Positions 39,791 to 45,763 of a DNA stretch of 45,763 nucleotides are shown here, piece after piece. Made by a program: the position numbers and the translations under genes. The notes below the pieces were generated by a model, which worked only from the letters and a program-made list of their open reading frames with translations, did no database searches and was not told the DNA's origin. The stretch comes from Phenylobacterium sp. GTDB lineage: Bacteria; Pseudomonadota; Alphaproteobacteria; Caulobacterales; Caulobacteraceae. The stretch spans positions 1 through 45,763 of the forward strand of contig NZ_WGNY01000051.1 of NCBI RefSeq assembly GCF_016124325.1. Reading direction: 5' to 3'. Within the stretch, counting starts at the first letter, position 1. Each line of letters begins with the position of its first letter.

Positions 39791-39843
39791 CTAGCTCCTG
39801 ACCGCGCCACGGTGGCGGGTCGAACGTTCAGGAGCTTTCTCCC

Positions 39844-40131
39844 ATGAAGACCCTTCAGACAACCCTCGCCGCCTCGGCCGTCTTCGCCCTGCTGGGCGGC
39901 GCCGCCATGGCCGATGACCACATGTCCAAGGACAAGATGTCGGGCGCCACGGAGAAGTGCTACGGCGTCGCCAAGGCTGGCCACAACGACTGCAAGGCCG
40001 GCGCCGGCACCACCTGCGCCGGGACGTCGAAGGTCGACTACGACGGCAAGGCCTTCAAGGAAGTCGCCAAGGGCGCCTGCGTCACCATCAAGACGCCGAA
40101 GGGCATGGGCTCGCTGACGCCCAAGGCCTGA
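39844..40131 (+). CDS. bufA1: Bufferin-type precursor peptide (DUF2282)
   Basis: A 95-residue secreted precursor. The signal peptide MKTLQTTLAASAVFALLGG ends near AMA-DD (residue 23-24). The mature part has four cysteines, Cys39, Cys50, Cys58 and Cys79 (TEKCYGVAKAGHNDC is the family core). In bufferins, MNIO-type enzymes convert such cysteines into copper-binding thiooxazole-type groups and the product sequesters copper in the periplasm (established for Caulobacter). AGGAG lies 10 nt before ATG 39844, and a SigF-type promoter is upstream. Modification of this particular peptide is inferred from its neighbours. Confidence 0.9.
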   Translation: MKTLQTTLAASAVFALLGGAAMADDHMSKDKMSGATEKCYGVAKAGHNDCKAGAGTTCAGTSKVDYDGKAFKEVAKGACVTIKTPKGMGSLTPKA

Positions 40132-40163
40132 CCCTCCGCGCCTGCCTGAAGGATGACGTCCAG

Positions 40164-41018
40164 ATGACCCCGAGCCCCCACGCCGGCGTCGGCCTCAAGC
40201 CCCAGCACTACGCCGAGGCCCTCGCCGCCCCCGCCCATGGGCTCTGGTTCGAGGTCCACGCCGAGAACTACATGGCCGCTGGCGGCCCTCGGCTGGCCTG
40301 GCTGGACGCCATCGCGCGCGACAAGCCGATCTCGCTCCATGGGGTGGGCCTGTCGCTCGCCGCGGACGAGCCGCCGGATGCGGGCCACCTCGCGGCCCTG
40401 CGGCGTCTCGTCGACCGCTATCGCCCGATGCTGGTTTCCGAGCACCTGGCGTGGTCGATGCGGCAGGGGGTCTACGTCCCCGACCTCCTGCCGTTTCCGC
40501 GCACCCGCGCCGCGCTCTCCCGCATCGCCGACAACGTGGCGCGCATGCAGGACGCGGTCGGCCGCCAGGTGCTGATCGAGAACCCTTCCCTCTACCTGCC
40601 CCTCGACGGCCACGAGATGGGCGAGGTGGAGTTCCTGGCCGAGCTGGCCCGCCGCACCGGCTGCGGCCTGCTGGTCGACGTCAACAACATCTTCGTCAGC
40701 GCCAACAATCTCGGCCGATCCGCCGAGGCCTATGTGGACGCCGTGCCGGCCGCGCTGGTCGGCGAAATCCATCTGGCCGGCCACGACGCCGACGAGCGGA
40801 TGGGCCGCGCCCTGCTGATCGACACCCACGCCGCGCCGGTCGCCGAGCCGGTGTGGGCGCTCTACGGCCGGCTGATCCGCCGCATCGGCCCGCGCCCCAC
40901 GCTCATCGAGCGCGACGGCGAGATTCCCGCCTTCCCGGAACTGCTCGCCGAGGCCGAACGCGCCGAAGGCATGCTGCGCGCCGCCGAACGGGCGCGGGAG
41001 GCGCTGCTCGATGCCTGA
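40164..41018 (+). CDS. bufB: MNIO-family modification enzyme BufB (DUF692)
   Basis: A 284-residue TIM-barrel multinuclear non-heme iron oxygenase that installs the cysteine modification on the BufA peptide. Candidate iron ligands are spread through the barrel as expected: His in ISLHGVGLSL, His in SEHLAWS, Glu in LIENPSLY, Asp/Asn in VDVNNIF, Glu and two His in GEIHLAGHD, Asp/His in IDTHAAPV and Glu in LIERDGEIP. ATG 40164 is chosen because the upstream in-frame stretch overlaps bufA. Its end overlaps bufC by 8 bp. Confidence 0.93.
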   Translation: MTPSPHAGVGLKPQHYAEALAAPAHGLWFEVHAENYMAAGGPRLAWLDAIARDKPISLHGVGLSLAADEPPDAGHLAALRRLVDRYRPMLVSEHLAWSMRQGVYVPDLLPFPRTRAALSRIADNVARMQDAVGRQVLIENPSLYLPLDGHEMGEVEFLAELARRTGCGLLVDVNNIFVSANNLGRSAEAYVDAVPAALVGEIHLAGHDADERMGRALLIDTHAAPVAEPVWALYGRLIRRIGPRPTLIERDGEIPAFPELLAEAERAEGMLRAAERAREALLDA

Positions 41019-41799
41019 AGCCGCCCCCGCCTTCCACGACGCCTTCGCCGCGGCGCTGGCCGGCGACGCGTCCGCCCTCGCCGCCGGCTGGGGCTCGGGC
41101 GCCGACCTCGACGCCGGCCTGACCGTCTACCGCAACACCATCGCCAAGGGCTGCGCCGACGCGCTCACGGCCCAGTTCCCCACCGTGGAGAAGCTGGTCG
41201 GCGAGGCCTGGCTCGCGGCCGCCGCCATCGCCTTCGCCAAGGATCATCCGCCGCGCCAGGCCTCCTTGCTCACCTACGGCCAGGAGTTCCCCGACTGGCT
41301 CGCGGCCTTCCCGCCGGCGGCCGACCTGCCCCACCTGCCCGCCATCGCCCGGCTCGACCTGATGTGGACCGACGCGCACCTGGCCGCCGACGCCGAGCCC
41401 CTGCCCGCCGGCGCCTTCGCGGCGCTGGGCCCCGACGACCTGGGCCGCCTGACCGCCGAGCTGCATCCGGCGACGCGCTTCGCCCGCTTCGACCTGACTC
41501 TCCCCGCGCTCTGGCGGGCGCTGCAGGCCGAGGCGGCGCCCGAAGCCTTCGAACTGGATGAGACCCCCCAGGGCCTGCTGATGACGCGGCCCCGGCTCGA
41601 CATCGAACACCGGGTGATCGGCCCGGGCGCCTGCGCCTTCCTGGCCGCGCTCACCGATCGTCGCGCCCTCGCCGACGCGGCCGGCCTGGCCCTCGCCGCC
41701 GAACCCGACCTCGCCCTCGACACCGCCTTCGCCGAGCTGATCGCCCTGGGCGCCTTCGGCCGGCTGATCCCCGCCGCCCCCAACCGAGACCAACCATGA
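41011..41799 (+). CDS. bufC: BufC partner protein (DUF2063)
   Basis: A 262-residue protein. The N-terminal DUF2063 domain begins FHDAFAAALAGDASALAAGW and contains LTVYRNTIAKGCADALTAQFPTVEKLVGEAWLAAAA, the family signature. A second, less conserved half follows. It acts as partner of the MNIO enzyme, recognising or presenting the precursor. It overlaps bufB by 8 bp and the DoxX gene by 4 bp, indicating coupled translation. Confidence 0.9.
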   Translation: MPEAAPAFHDAFAAALAGDASALAAGWGSGADLDAGLTVYRNTIAKGCADALTAQFPTVEKLVGEAWLAAAAIAFAKDHPPRQASLLTYGQEFPDWLAAFPPAADLPHLPAIARLDLMWTDAHLAADAEPLPAGAFAALGPDDLGRLTAELHPATRFARFDLTLPALWRALQAEAAPEAFELDETPQGLLMTRPRLDIEHRVIGPGACAFLAALTDRRALADAAGLALAAEPDLALDTAFAELIALGAFGRLIPAAPNRDQP

Positions 41800-42281
41800 C
41801 CGACGCCGCCCTGCCCGCGCCCCTGCGCGCCCACCGCTCGCTGAGCGATCTCGCCCGCCGCCTCGTGCCCGAGGACGCCATCGCCCTGGTGATCCGCCTG
41901 GGCGTCGCCGCCATCTTCTTCCAGTCGGGCCGCACCAAGGTGGACGGCCTGCTGCACATCACCGACGGGACCTACACCCTGTTCCGCGAGGAATACCGGC
42001 TGCCGCTGGTCCCGCCCGACATCGCCGCCCACCTGGCGACCTATTCCGAGCACCTGTTCTCGATCCTGCTGGTGCTGGGCCTGTTCACCCGGCTCTCGGG
42101 CCTAGCCTTCCTGACCATGGCCGCGGTGATCGAGATCTTCGTCTATCCCGACGCCTGGCCGACCCATCTCTCGTGGGCGGGCCTGCTGATCTATCTCGTG
42201 GCCCGCGGCGGCGGAGCCTGGAGCCTGGACCGTGCGTTGGGCCTGGACGGCGGCGCCTCTTCCGCCCGGCCTCGGCCGTAG
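41796..42281 (+). CDS. DoxX-family membrane protein of the bufferin operon
   Basis: A 161-residue DoxX protein with four hydrophobic segments. IRLGVAAIFFQSGRTKVDG opens the first, and TLFREEYRLPLVPPDIAAHLATYSEHLFSILLVLGLFTR is the typical DoxX core. It regularly ends buf/hvf operons, where its role is not settled (redox or membrane partner). Start ATG 41796 overlaps bufC by 4 bp. Confidence 0.9.
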   Translation: MTDAALPAPLRAHRSLSDLARRLVPEDAIALVIRLGVAAIFFQSGRTKVDGLLHITDGTYTLFREEYRLPLVPPDIAAHLATYSEHLFSILLVLGLFTRLSGLAFLTMAAVIEIFVYPDAWPTHLSWAGLLIYLVARGGGAWSLDRALGLDGGASSARPRP

Positions 42282-42335
42282 CTGCAAAACCCCCTCGACG
42301 TGACCCCTCTCCCCCCGAATGGCATAGTGAGACCC

Positions 42336-42923
42336 ATGAAGACCAAGCTGTTCGCCGCGATCGCCGCGGCCGCGATATTCGCCTCCGGGACGGCCCCCGC
42401 CGCCTCGGGCCTCAAGACCGCCGTCTTCGCCGGCGGCTGCTTCTGGTCGATGGAGAAGGGCTTCGAATCCACCCCCGGCGTGGTGTCGGCGGTGTCGGGC
42501 TACTCCGGCGGGACCATGCCCAACCCGACCTACCGCAACCATCCGGGCTACCTGGAAGCGGTGAAGGTCACCTACGACCCAGCCAAGATCAGCTACGCGC
42601 AGCTGGTCGACAGCTACTACCACCACATCGACCCGACCGACCCCAGGGGCCAGATCTGCGACTTCGGGCCGTCGTACCGTCTCGCGGTGTTCGTCTCGGA
42701 CGGCCAGGAGCAGAAGGTCGCCGAGGCGGCCAAGGCGAAGTACGGCCAGGAGTTGGGGGCCACGATCACGGTGGCGACGCGGCAGGCGTCGCGCTTCTGG
42801 GACGCCGAGGACTATCACCAGGACTACGCCAAGAAGAACCCGGCCGCCTATCAGCGCTACTATGTCGGCTGCGGCCGCGGCCCGGCGCTCCACGCGGTCT
42901 GGAACGGCAAGGAAGCCCACTAG
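42336..42923 (+). CDS. msrA: Secreted peptide methionine-S-sulfoxide reductase
   Basis: A 195-residue MsrA with a signal peptide (MKTKLFAAIAAAAIFASG, cleaved near APAAS), so it repairs oxidised methionines in the periplasm. The catalytic Cys is in FAGGCFWSMEKGFE, and SGYSGGTMPNPTY and EDYHQDYAKKNP are family blocks. A Cys near the end (YYVGCGRGP) may be the resolving one. ATG 42336 is preferred over an in-frame ATG-like start 36 bp upstream, because it begins the signal peptide. It lies 54 bp after the DoxX gene. Co-expression with the SigF operon is plausible; no separate SigF box is visible. Confidence 0.92.
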   Translation: MKTKLFAAIAAAAIFASGTAPAASGLKTAVFAGGCFWSMEKGFESTPGVVSAVSGYSGGTMPNPTYRNHPGYLEAVKVTYDPAKISYAQLVDSYYHHIDPTDPRGQICDFGPSYRLAVFVSDGQEQKVAEAAKAKYGQELGATITVATRQASRFWDAEDYHQDYAKKNPAAYQRYYVGCGRGPALHAVWNGKEAH

Positions 42924-42930
42924 CAGCGCG

Positions 42931-44478
42931 TCACTCCGCGCCGTCGGCCTCCTCCGGAAGGCCGGTGGCGGGGTCGCGCGGCTGCGGCGCGAAGCGCTCG
43001 CCGACGAACATCTCGATGCGCCGCTTGTGGCGGCGGTCAAGCCAGACGCTGCCGATCTCCAGGCCGGAGGCGCGGGCGAAGTCCGCCTCCATCTCGTCCC
43101 GCCGCCAGCCCTCGTAGGCCACCATCAGCACGCGCCGGCCCAGGGCGGGCGTCAGGGGCGCGGTCGTTTCCGCCTGGTTGCGCGGGCCGTCCATCAGCAG
43201 CCAGCTCGTCAGCGGCGGGGCGCCCGGCCCCAGCCGGTCGCGGCCGTAGTACGAGATCGCGTAGAACAGGAAGCGGTTGTTGACCGCGATCGCCGAGAGT
43301 CCCGGCTCGCGCGCCGCCCGGTCGAGGATCAGGTCGGTGGCCTGCGACCAGCCCCGAGCCCGCTTCAGGCCGTTCGCGAGGCCCACCCGGTCGGCGACGT
43401 CGGGCGAGATCACCGCGGCCAGGAAGAACGCCGCCACGGCCCCCTGGAGGGCCAGCGCCGCGATCAGCCACCGCCGGGCCCGCCAGCGCACCAGCCAGGC
43501 GCCGACCAGGACCGCGCCCGCCAGATAGCCCGCGCCCGACCAGTTGGCGTTGGCCCGGCTGATGAAGGCCTGGGCGGTGACGATCACCAGCGGCGGCAGG
43601 GTGAAGCAGAGCAGCATGAGGTCGTGGCCGGACAGGCGCCGCCGCGCGATCGCCAACCCCACGCCCACGATCAGGACGCCCAGGGGGATCGGCCCGAACA
43701 CCCCGAACTGCGAGACCACGAACTCGCCCAGGGCGACAAGGTTGAAGAGCTGGACGCCGCTCCAGGCCGCGTTCGAGGCGGTGTGCTGGAAGGTGGCGAA
43801 GCCGTGGGCGGCGTTCCACGCCAGGTTCGGGGCCAGCACGGCCGCCAGCGCCGCCACCGCCGCAGCCGCCGAGGCGGGGCGCCAGGCGGCCCGCGCCGGC
43901 TTGGAAACGATCAGATGCAGGGCCAGGCCGATCACGAAGTAGACGGCCGCGTACTTGGCCAGGAACGCCAGGCCCAGCGCCGCGCCCAGTGCGGCGGCGC
44001 GCAGGACGGGCCGCCCTCCGCCCTCCAGCAGCGCGGCATAGGCCAGGATGGTCAGGCCCAGGAAGAACAGCAGCGGCGCATCGGTCGCGGCCACCAGCGC
44101 CGAGAGCTGGACGCCGGGCATCAGGGCGTAGAGGGCCGCCCCCGCCAGCCCCGCCGCCGAGCCATAGAGGCGCCGGCCGATCAGGAACGCCGTCAGGGTC
44201 GCCCCCGCCTGGAAGAGCCCGGCCGACAGCCGCACCCAGGGCTCGGCGTCGCCGCCGATGGCGGTGGTGGCCCAGATCGCCCAGGCGATCATCGGCGGCT
44301 TGGAATAGTAGCCGAAGTCGAGCGTGCGCGACCAAAGCCAGTACTGCGCTTCGTCGGGGTAGAGCTCGAGCGGCGTGCGAAACAGGGCCACAAGGCGCAG
44401 GCATTCGAGAGCCACGACCAGCAATACGGCGGCCCGCAGGTCGCCGGCCGTACGCTGCGGCCCAGGGCTTTGCGACAT
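42931..44478 (-). CDS. GT39-type (ArnT/PMT-like) membrane glycosyltransferase
   Basis: A protein of about 515 residues with about ten membrane segments. The first periplasmic loop contains LYPDEAQYWLWSRTLDFGYYSKPPMIAW, where the acidic DE pair is the catalytic signature of polyprenyl-phosphate-sugar transferases. The AATDAPLLFFLGL segment is also typical. It should transfer a sugar from a lipid carrier to an envelope acceptor; donor and acceptor are unknown. ATG 44478 has GAGGAG upstream. It converges on msrA with 7 bp between the stops. Confidence 0.87.
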   Translation of the reverse strand: MSQSPGPQRTAGDLRAAVLLVVALECLRLVALFRTPLELYPDEAQYWLWSRTLDFGYYSKPPMIAWAIWATTAIGGDAEPWVRLSAGLFQAGATLTAFLIGRRLYGSAAGLAGAALYALMPGVQLSALVAATDAPLLFFLGLTILAYAALLEGGGRPVLRAAALGAALGLAFLAKYAAVYFVIGLALHLIVSKPARAAWRPASAAAAVAALAAVLAPNLAWNAAHGFATFQHTASNAAWSGVQLFNLVALGEFVVSQFGVFGPIPLGVLIVGVGLAIARRRLSGHDLMLLCFTLPPLVIVTAQAFISRANANWSGAGYLAGAVLVGAWLVRWRARRWLIAALALQGAVAAFFLAAVISPDVADRVGLANGLKRARGWSQATDLILDRAAREPGLSAIAVNNRFLFYAISYYGRDRLGPGAPPLTSWLLMDGPRNQAETTAPLTPALGRRVLMVAYEGWRRDEMEADFARASGLEIGSVWLDRRHKRRIEMFVGERFAPQPRDPATGLPEEADGAE

Positions 44479-44502
44479 CACCACTCCTCGGAGCCGCGGA
44501 CC

Positions 44503-44622
44503 CTAGAGCCTTCCCGGATCAAGTGAAATCACCTGATCCGGACAAGGCGGCTCGACCTTCGAAACGCGCGGAGCCCGTCCGGGCGGGCGAACCGGCATCC
44601 ACTTCCCCCTGACGGGCTCTAG
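44503..44622. repeat. Pair of REP-like palindromic elements bounded by CTAGAGCC/GGCTCTAG
   Basis: The element opens with CTAGAGCC (44503-44510) and closes with its complement GGCTCTAG (44615-44622). Inside are two hairpins. The first pairs CCGGATCA (44514-44521) with TGATCCGG (44534-44541), with a nested GTGA/TCAC. The second pairs GAGCCCGTC (44571-44579) with GACGGGCTC (44611-44619). Sequences like these recur between genes in Caulobacteraceae as far as I recall; copy number here cannot be checked. Together with 44623-44878 this makes a 400-bp gene-free stretch. Confidence 0.55.
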
Positions 44623-44745
44623 TTCGGAATGCGCGCGAGCGGGAGGCCGTTCTTGCCGCCGGCGCCGCGCCGAGAGGGCATCCGGTTGTGTCGCGGTGAC
44701 CAAAACTGATGCGCATAAGTCGCACAGCGATACAAAACGCTTCGG

Positions 44746-44758
44746 TTTGTGACACAAA
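44746..44758. promoter_or_regulatory. Perfect 13-bp palindrome upstream of the second TonB receptor
   Basis: TTTGTG (44746-44751), A, CACAAA (44753-44758) is a perfect odd palindrome 120 bp before the receptor start. It is in the AT-richest part of the spacer, a likely promoter zone. It could be an operator or fold in a long leader; the cognate protein is unknown. Confidence 0.4.
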
Positions 44759-44878
44759 TCGACCCGCCTTCGCAAAAGCGTCACCCACGCCCATCTGTTT
44801 GAAGTTATAGGCCCTCTCGACTCGGGGGCGCCGGAGGGGCCGACCCCTGTGACGAGTCAGTCCTGAGGGGTCCAAACT

Positions 44879-45763
44879 ATGCATCTGAAGTTGAGCCGCG
44901 CCCTGTGCGCCACGACGGCGCTGGCCACCGGCCTGCTGATTTCGGGCCAGGCCCTGGCCCAGTCCACCGGTACGGCGCTGGTCGAAGAACTGGTCGTGAC
45001 CGGGTCCACGGGGCCGCGGAACATGGACGGCGCCATCGTCGCCGAGCGCGAGCCCAAGTCGCGGGCCTCGATCACCTCGGAGTTCATCACCCGCCAGGCG
45101 CCTGGCCAGTCGGTGCTCGACACGATCAACCTGCTGCCGGCCGTGAACTTCACCAACAACGACGCCTTCGGCTCGTCGGGCGGCGACATCACCCTGCGCG
45201 GCTTCGACAGCCAGCGCGTCGCCCTGCTGCAGGACGGCGTCCCGCTGAACGACAGCGGCAACTACGCCATCTATCCGAACCAGCAGCTCGAGCCCGACCT
45301 GATCGAGCGGGTCACCGTCAACCTCGGCACGACCGACGTCGACAGCCCGACCGCGGCCGCCGCCGGCGGCACGATCAACTACATCACCCGCAAGGCTTCG
45401 AACGACTTCGGCGTGCGCGGCGAGATCGGCTACGGCGACGACAACTTCCAGCGCTACTACGCCACCCTCGAAACCGGCCGCATCGGCCCGTGGGGCACCA
45501 AGGCCTGGTTCTCGGCCACCTACACCAAGAACGACATCTTCAAGCCCCATGACGCGGTCACCGATCCGGCCGGCGGCATCAAGAAGAAGCAGTTCAACGC
45601 CCGCATCGACCAGGAGTTCGGCGACTTCGGCTGGGCCAGCCTGATCCTGAACTACAACGAAAACCGCAACGCCTTCATCAACCGCATCAGCCTGGCGAAC
45701 TTCCAGAACCACATCGCCCCGGTGAACAGCGTCTCGGCCGCGGCGATCAACAACAACCCCTCG
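44879..45763 (+). CDS. TonB-dependent receptor, N-terminal 295 residues; runs off the window
   Basis: The frame starts at ATG 44879 (GAGGGG 9 nt upstream) and stays open to the window end. The signal peptide MHLKLSRALCATTALATG leads to cleavage near QALA-QS. The TonB-box-like VEELVVTGS follows directly, then a plug domain with SVLDTINLLPAVNF, GGDITLRGFDSQRVALLQDGVPLNDSGNYAIYPNQQ and GGTINYITRKAS. First barrel strands follow. Caulobacteraceae carry dozens of such receptors and the substrate cannot be named. It is separated from the upstream glycosyltransferase by REP-like repeats, so it is an independent unit. Confidence 0.93.
   Translation, partial: MHLKLSRALCATTALATGLLISGQALAQSTGTALVEELVVTGSTGPRNMDGAIVAEREPKSRASITSEFITRQAPGQSVLDTINLLPAVNFTNNDAFGSSGGDITLRGFDSQRVALLQDGVPLNDSGNYAIYPNQQLEPDLIERVTVNLGTTDVDSPTAAAAGGTINYITRKASNDFGVRGEIGYGDDNFQRYYATLETGRIGPWGTKAWFSATYTKNDIFKPHDAVTDPAGGIKKKQFNARIDQEFGDFGWASLILNYNENRNAFINRISLANFQNHIAPVNSVSAAAINNNPS

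Noticed and set aside
1..45763. CRISPR array, tRNA/rRNA genes, integrases or insertion sequences
   Set aside because: I saw no regularly spaced repeats of the right length, no cloverleaf-like genes and no transposase or integrase motifs.

Overview
The window is high-GC, densely packed bacterial DNA with long spurious antisense frames. The best fit is an alphaproteobacterium of the Caulobacteraceae (Phenylobacterium/Caulobacter-like). This rests on two TonB-dependent receptors, a sigF-nrsF pair next to a DUF2282/DUF692/DUF2063/DoxX operon, and palindromic intergenic repeats of a type I associate with that family. The taxonomic call is inference. I see no rRNA, tRNA, CRISPR array, integrase or transposase.

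Layout. 0-2 kb: 5' part of mmsA (methylmalonate-semialdehyde dehydrogenase), divergent from a LysR gene across a symmetric dyad. 2-7 kb: FAD aromatic-type monooxygenase divergent from a TetR repressor across a 24-bp operator-like palindrome, then an alpha/beta hydrolase-MFS pair; the MFS gene looks frameshifted at its 3' end. 7-12.4 kb: GlxA-family (DJ-1/AraC) regulator, spinster-type MFS transporter and TonB receptor, all on the minus strand. 12.5-14.8 kb: a partly decayed stretch with an MFS remnant, SnoaL-like, Dabb and DsbA-like genes, and an N-terminal fragment of an enoyl-CoA hydratase-family gene. 14.8-21 kb: gamma-glutamyltransferase-family and PEP-mutase-family genes, divergent from VOC, aminotransferase and ABM-monooxygenase genes, followed by a LysR regulator. 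21-28.1 kb: soxBDAG-purU-folD, a heterotetrameric sarcosine oxidase (or the paralogous N-methylglutamate dehydrogenase) with the folate enzymes that dispose of the released C1 unit. 28.1-30 kb: RraA-like and DAO-family oxidase genes. 30.4-36.6 kb: a complete branched-chain 2-oxoacid dehydrogenase operon, preceded by a translationally coupled small ACT-like protein and followed by a bile-acid:Na+ symporter-family gene. 36.7-38.3 kb: ABC-F ATPase. 38.5-42.9 kb: sigF-nrsF divergent from a bufferin operon (bufA-bufB-bufC-doxX) and a secreted msrA, with matching SigF-type promoters facing both ways. 42.9-44.5 kb: GT39-type glycosyltransferase. 44.5-45.8 kb: REP-like palindromes and the start of a second TonB receptor.

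How it works together. About 7-36 kb reads as a catabolic neighbourhood for an N-methylated, possibly acyl- or gamma-glutamyl-linked, amino-acid compound. It has outer-membrane uptake, inner-membrane transport, amide hydrolysis, oxidative N-demethylation, C1 recycling and 2-oxoacid oxidation. Two cis-motifs tie the units together. One is a LysR-type box, CATAA-N7-TTATG, at five sites, including just ahead of the LysR gene itself. The other is a CGTCGCAAAT half-site ahead of several units, including the GlxA-type regulator. The motifs are seen directly; their assignment to regulators is inference.
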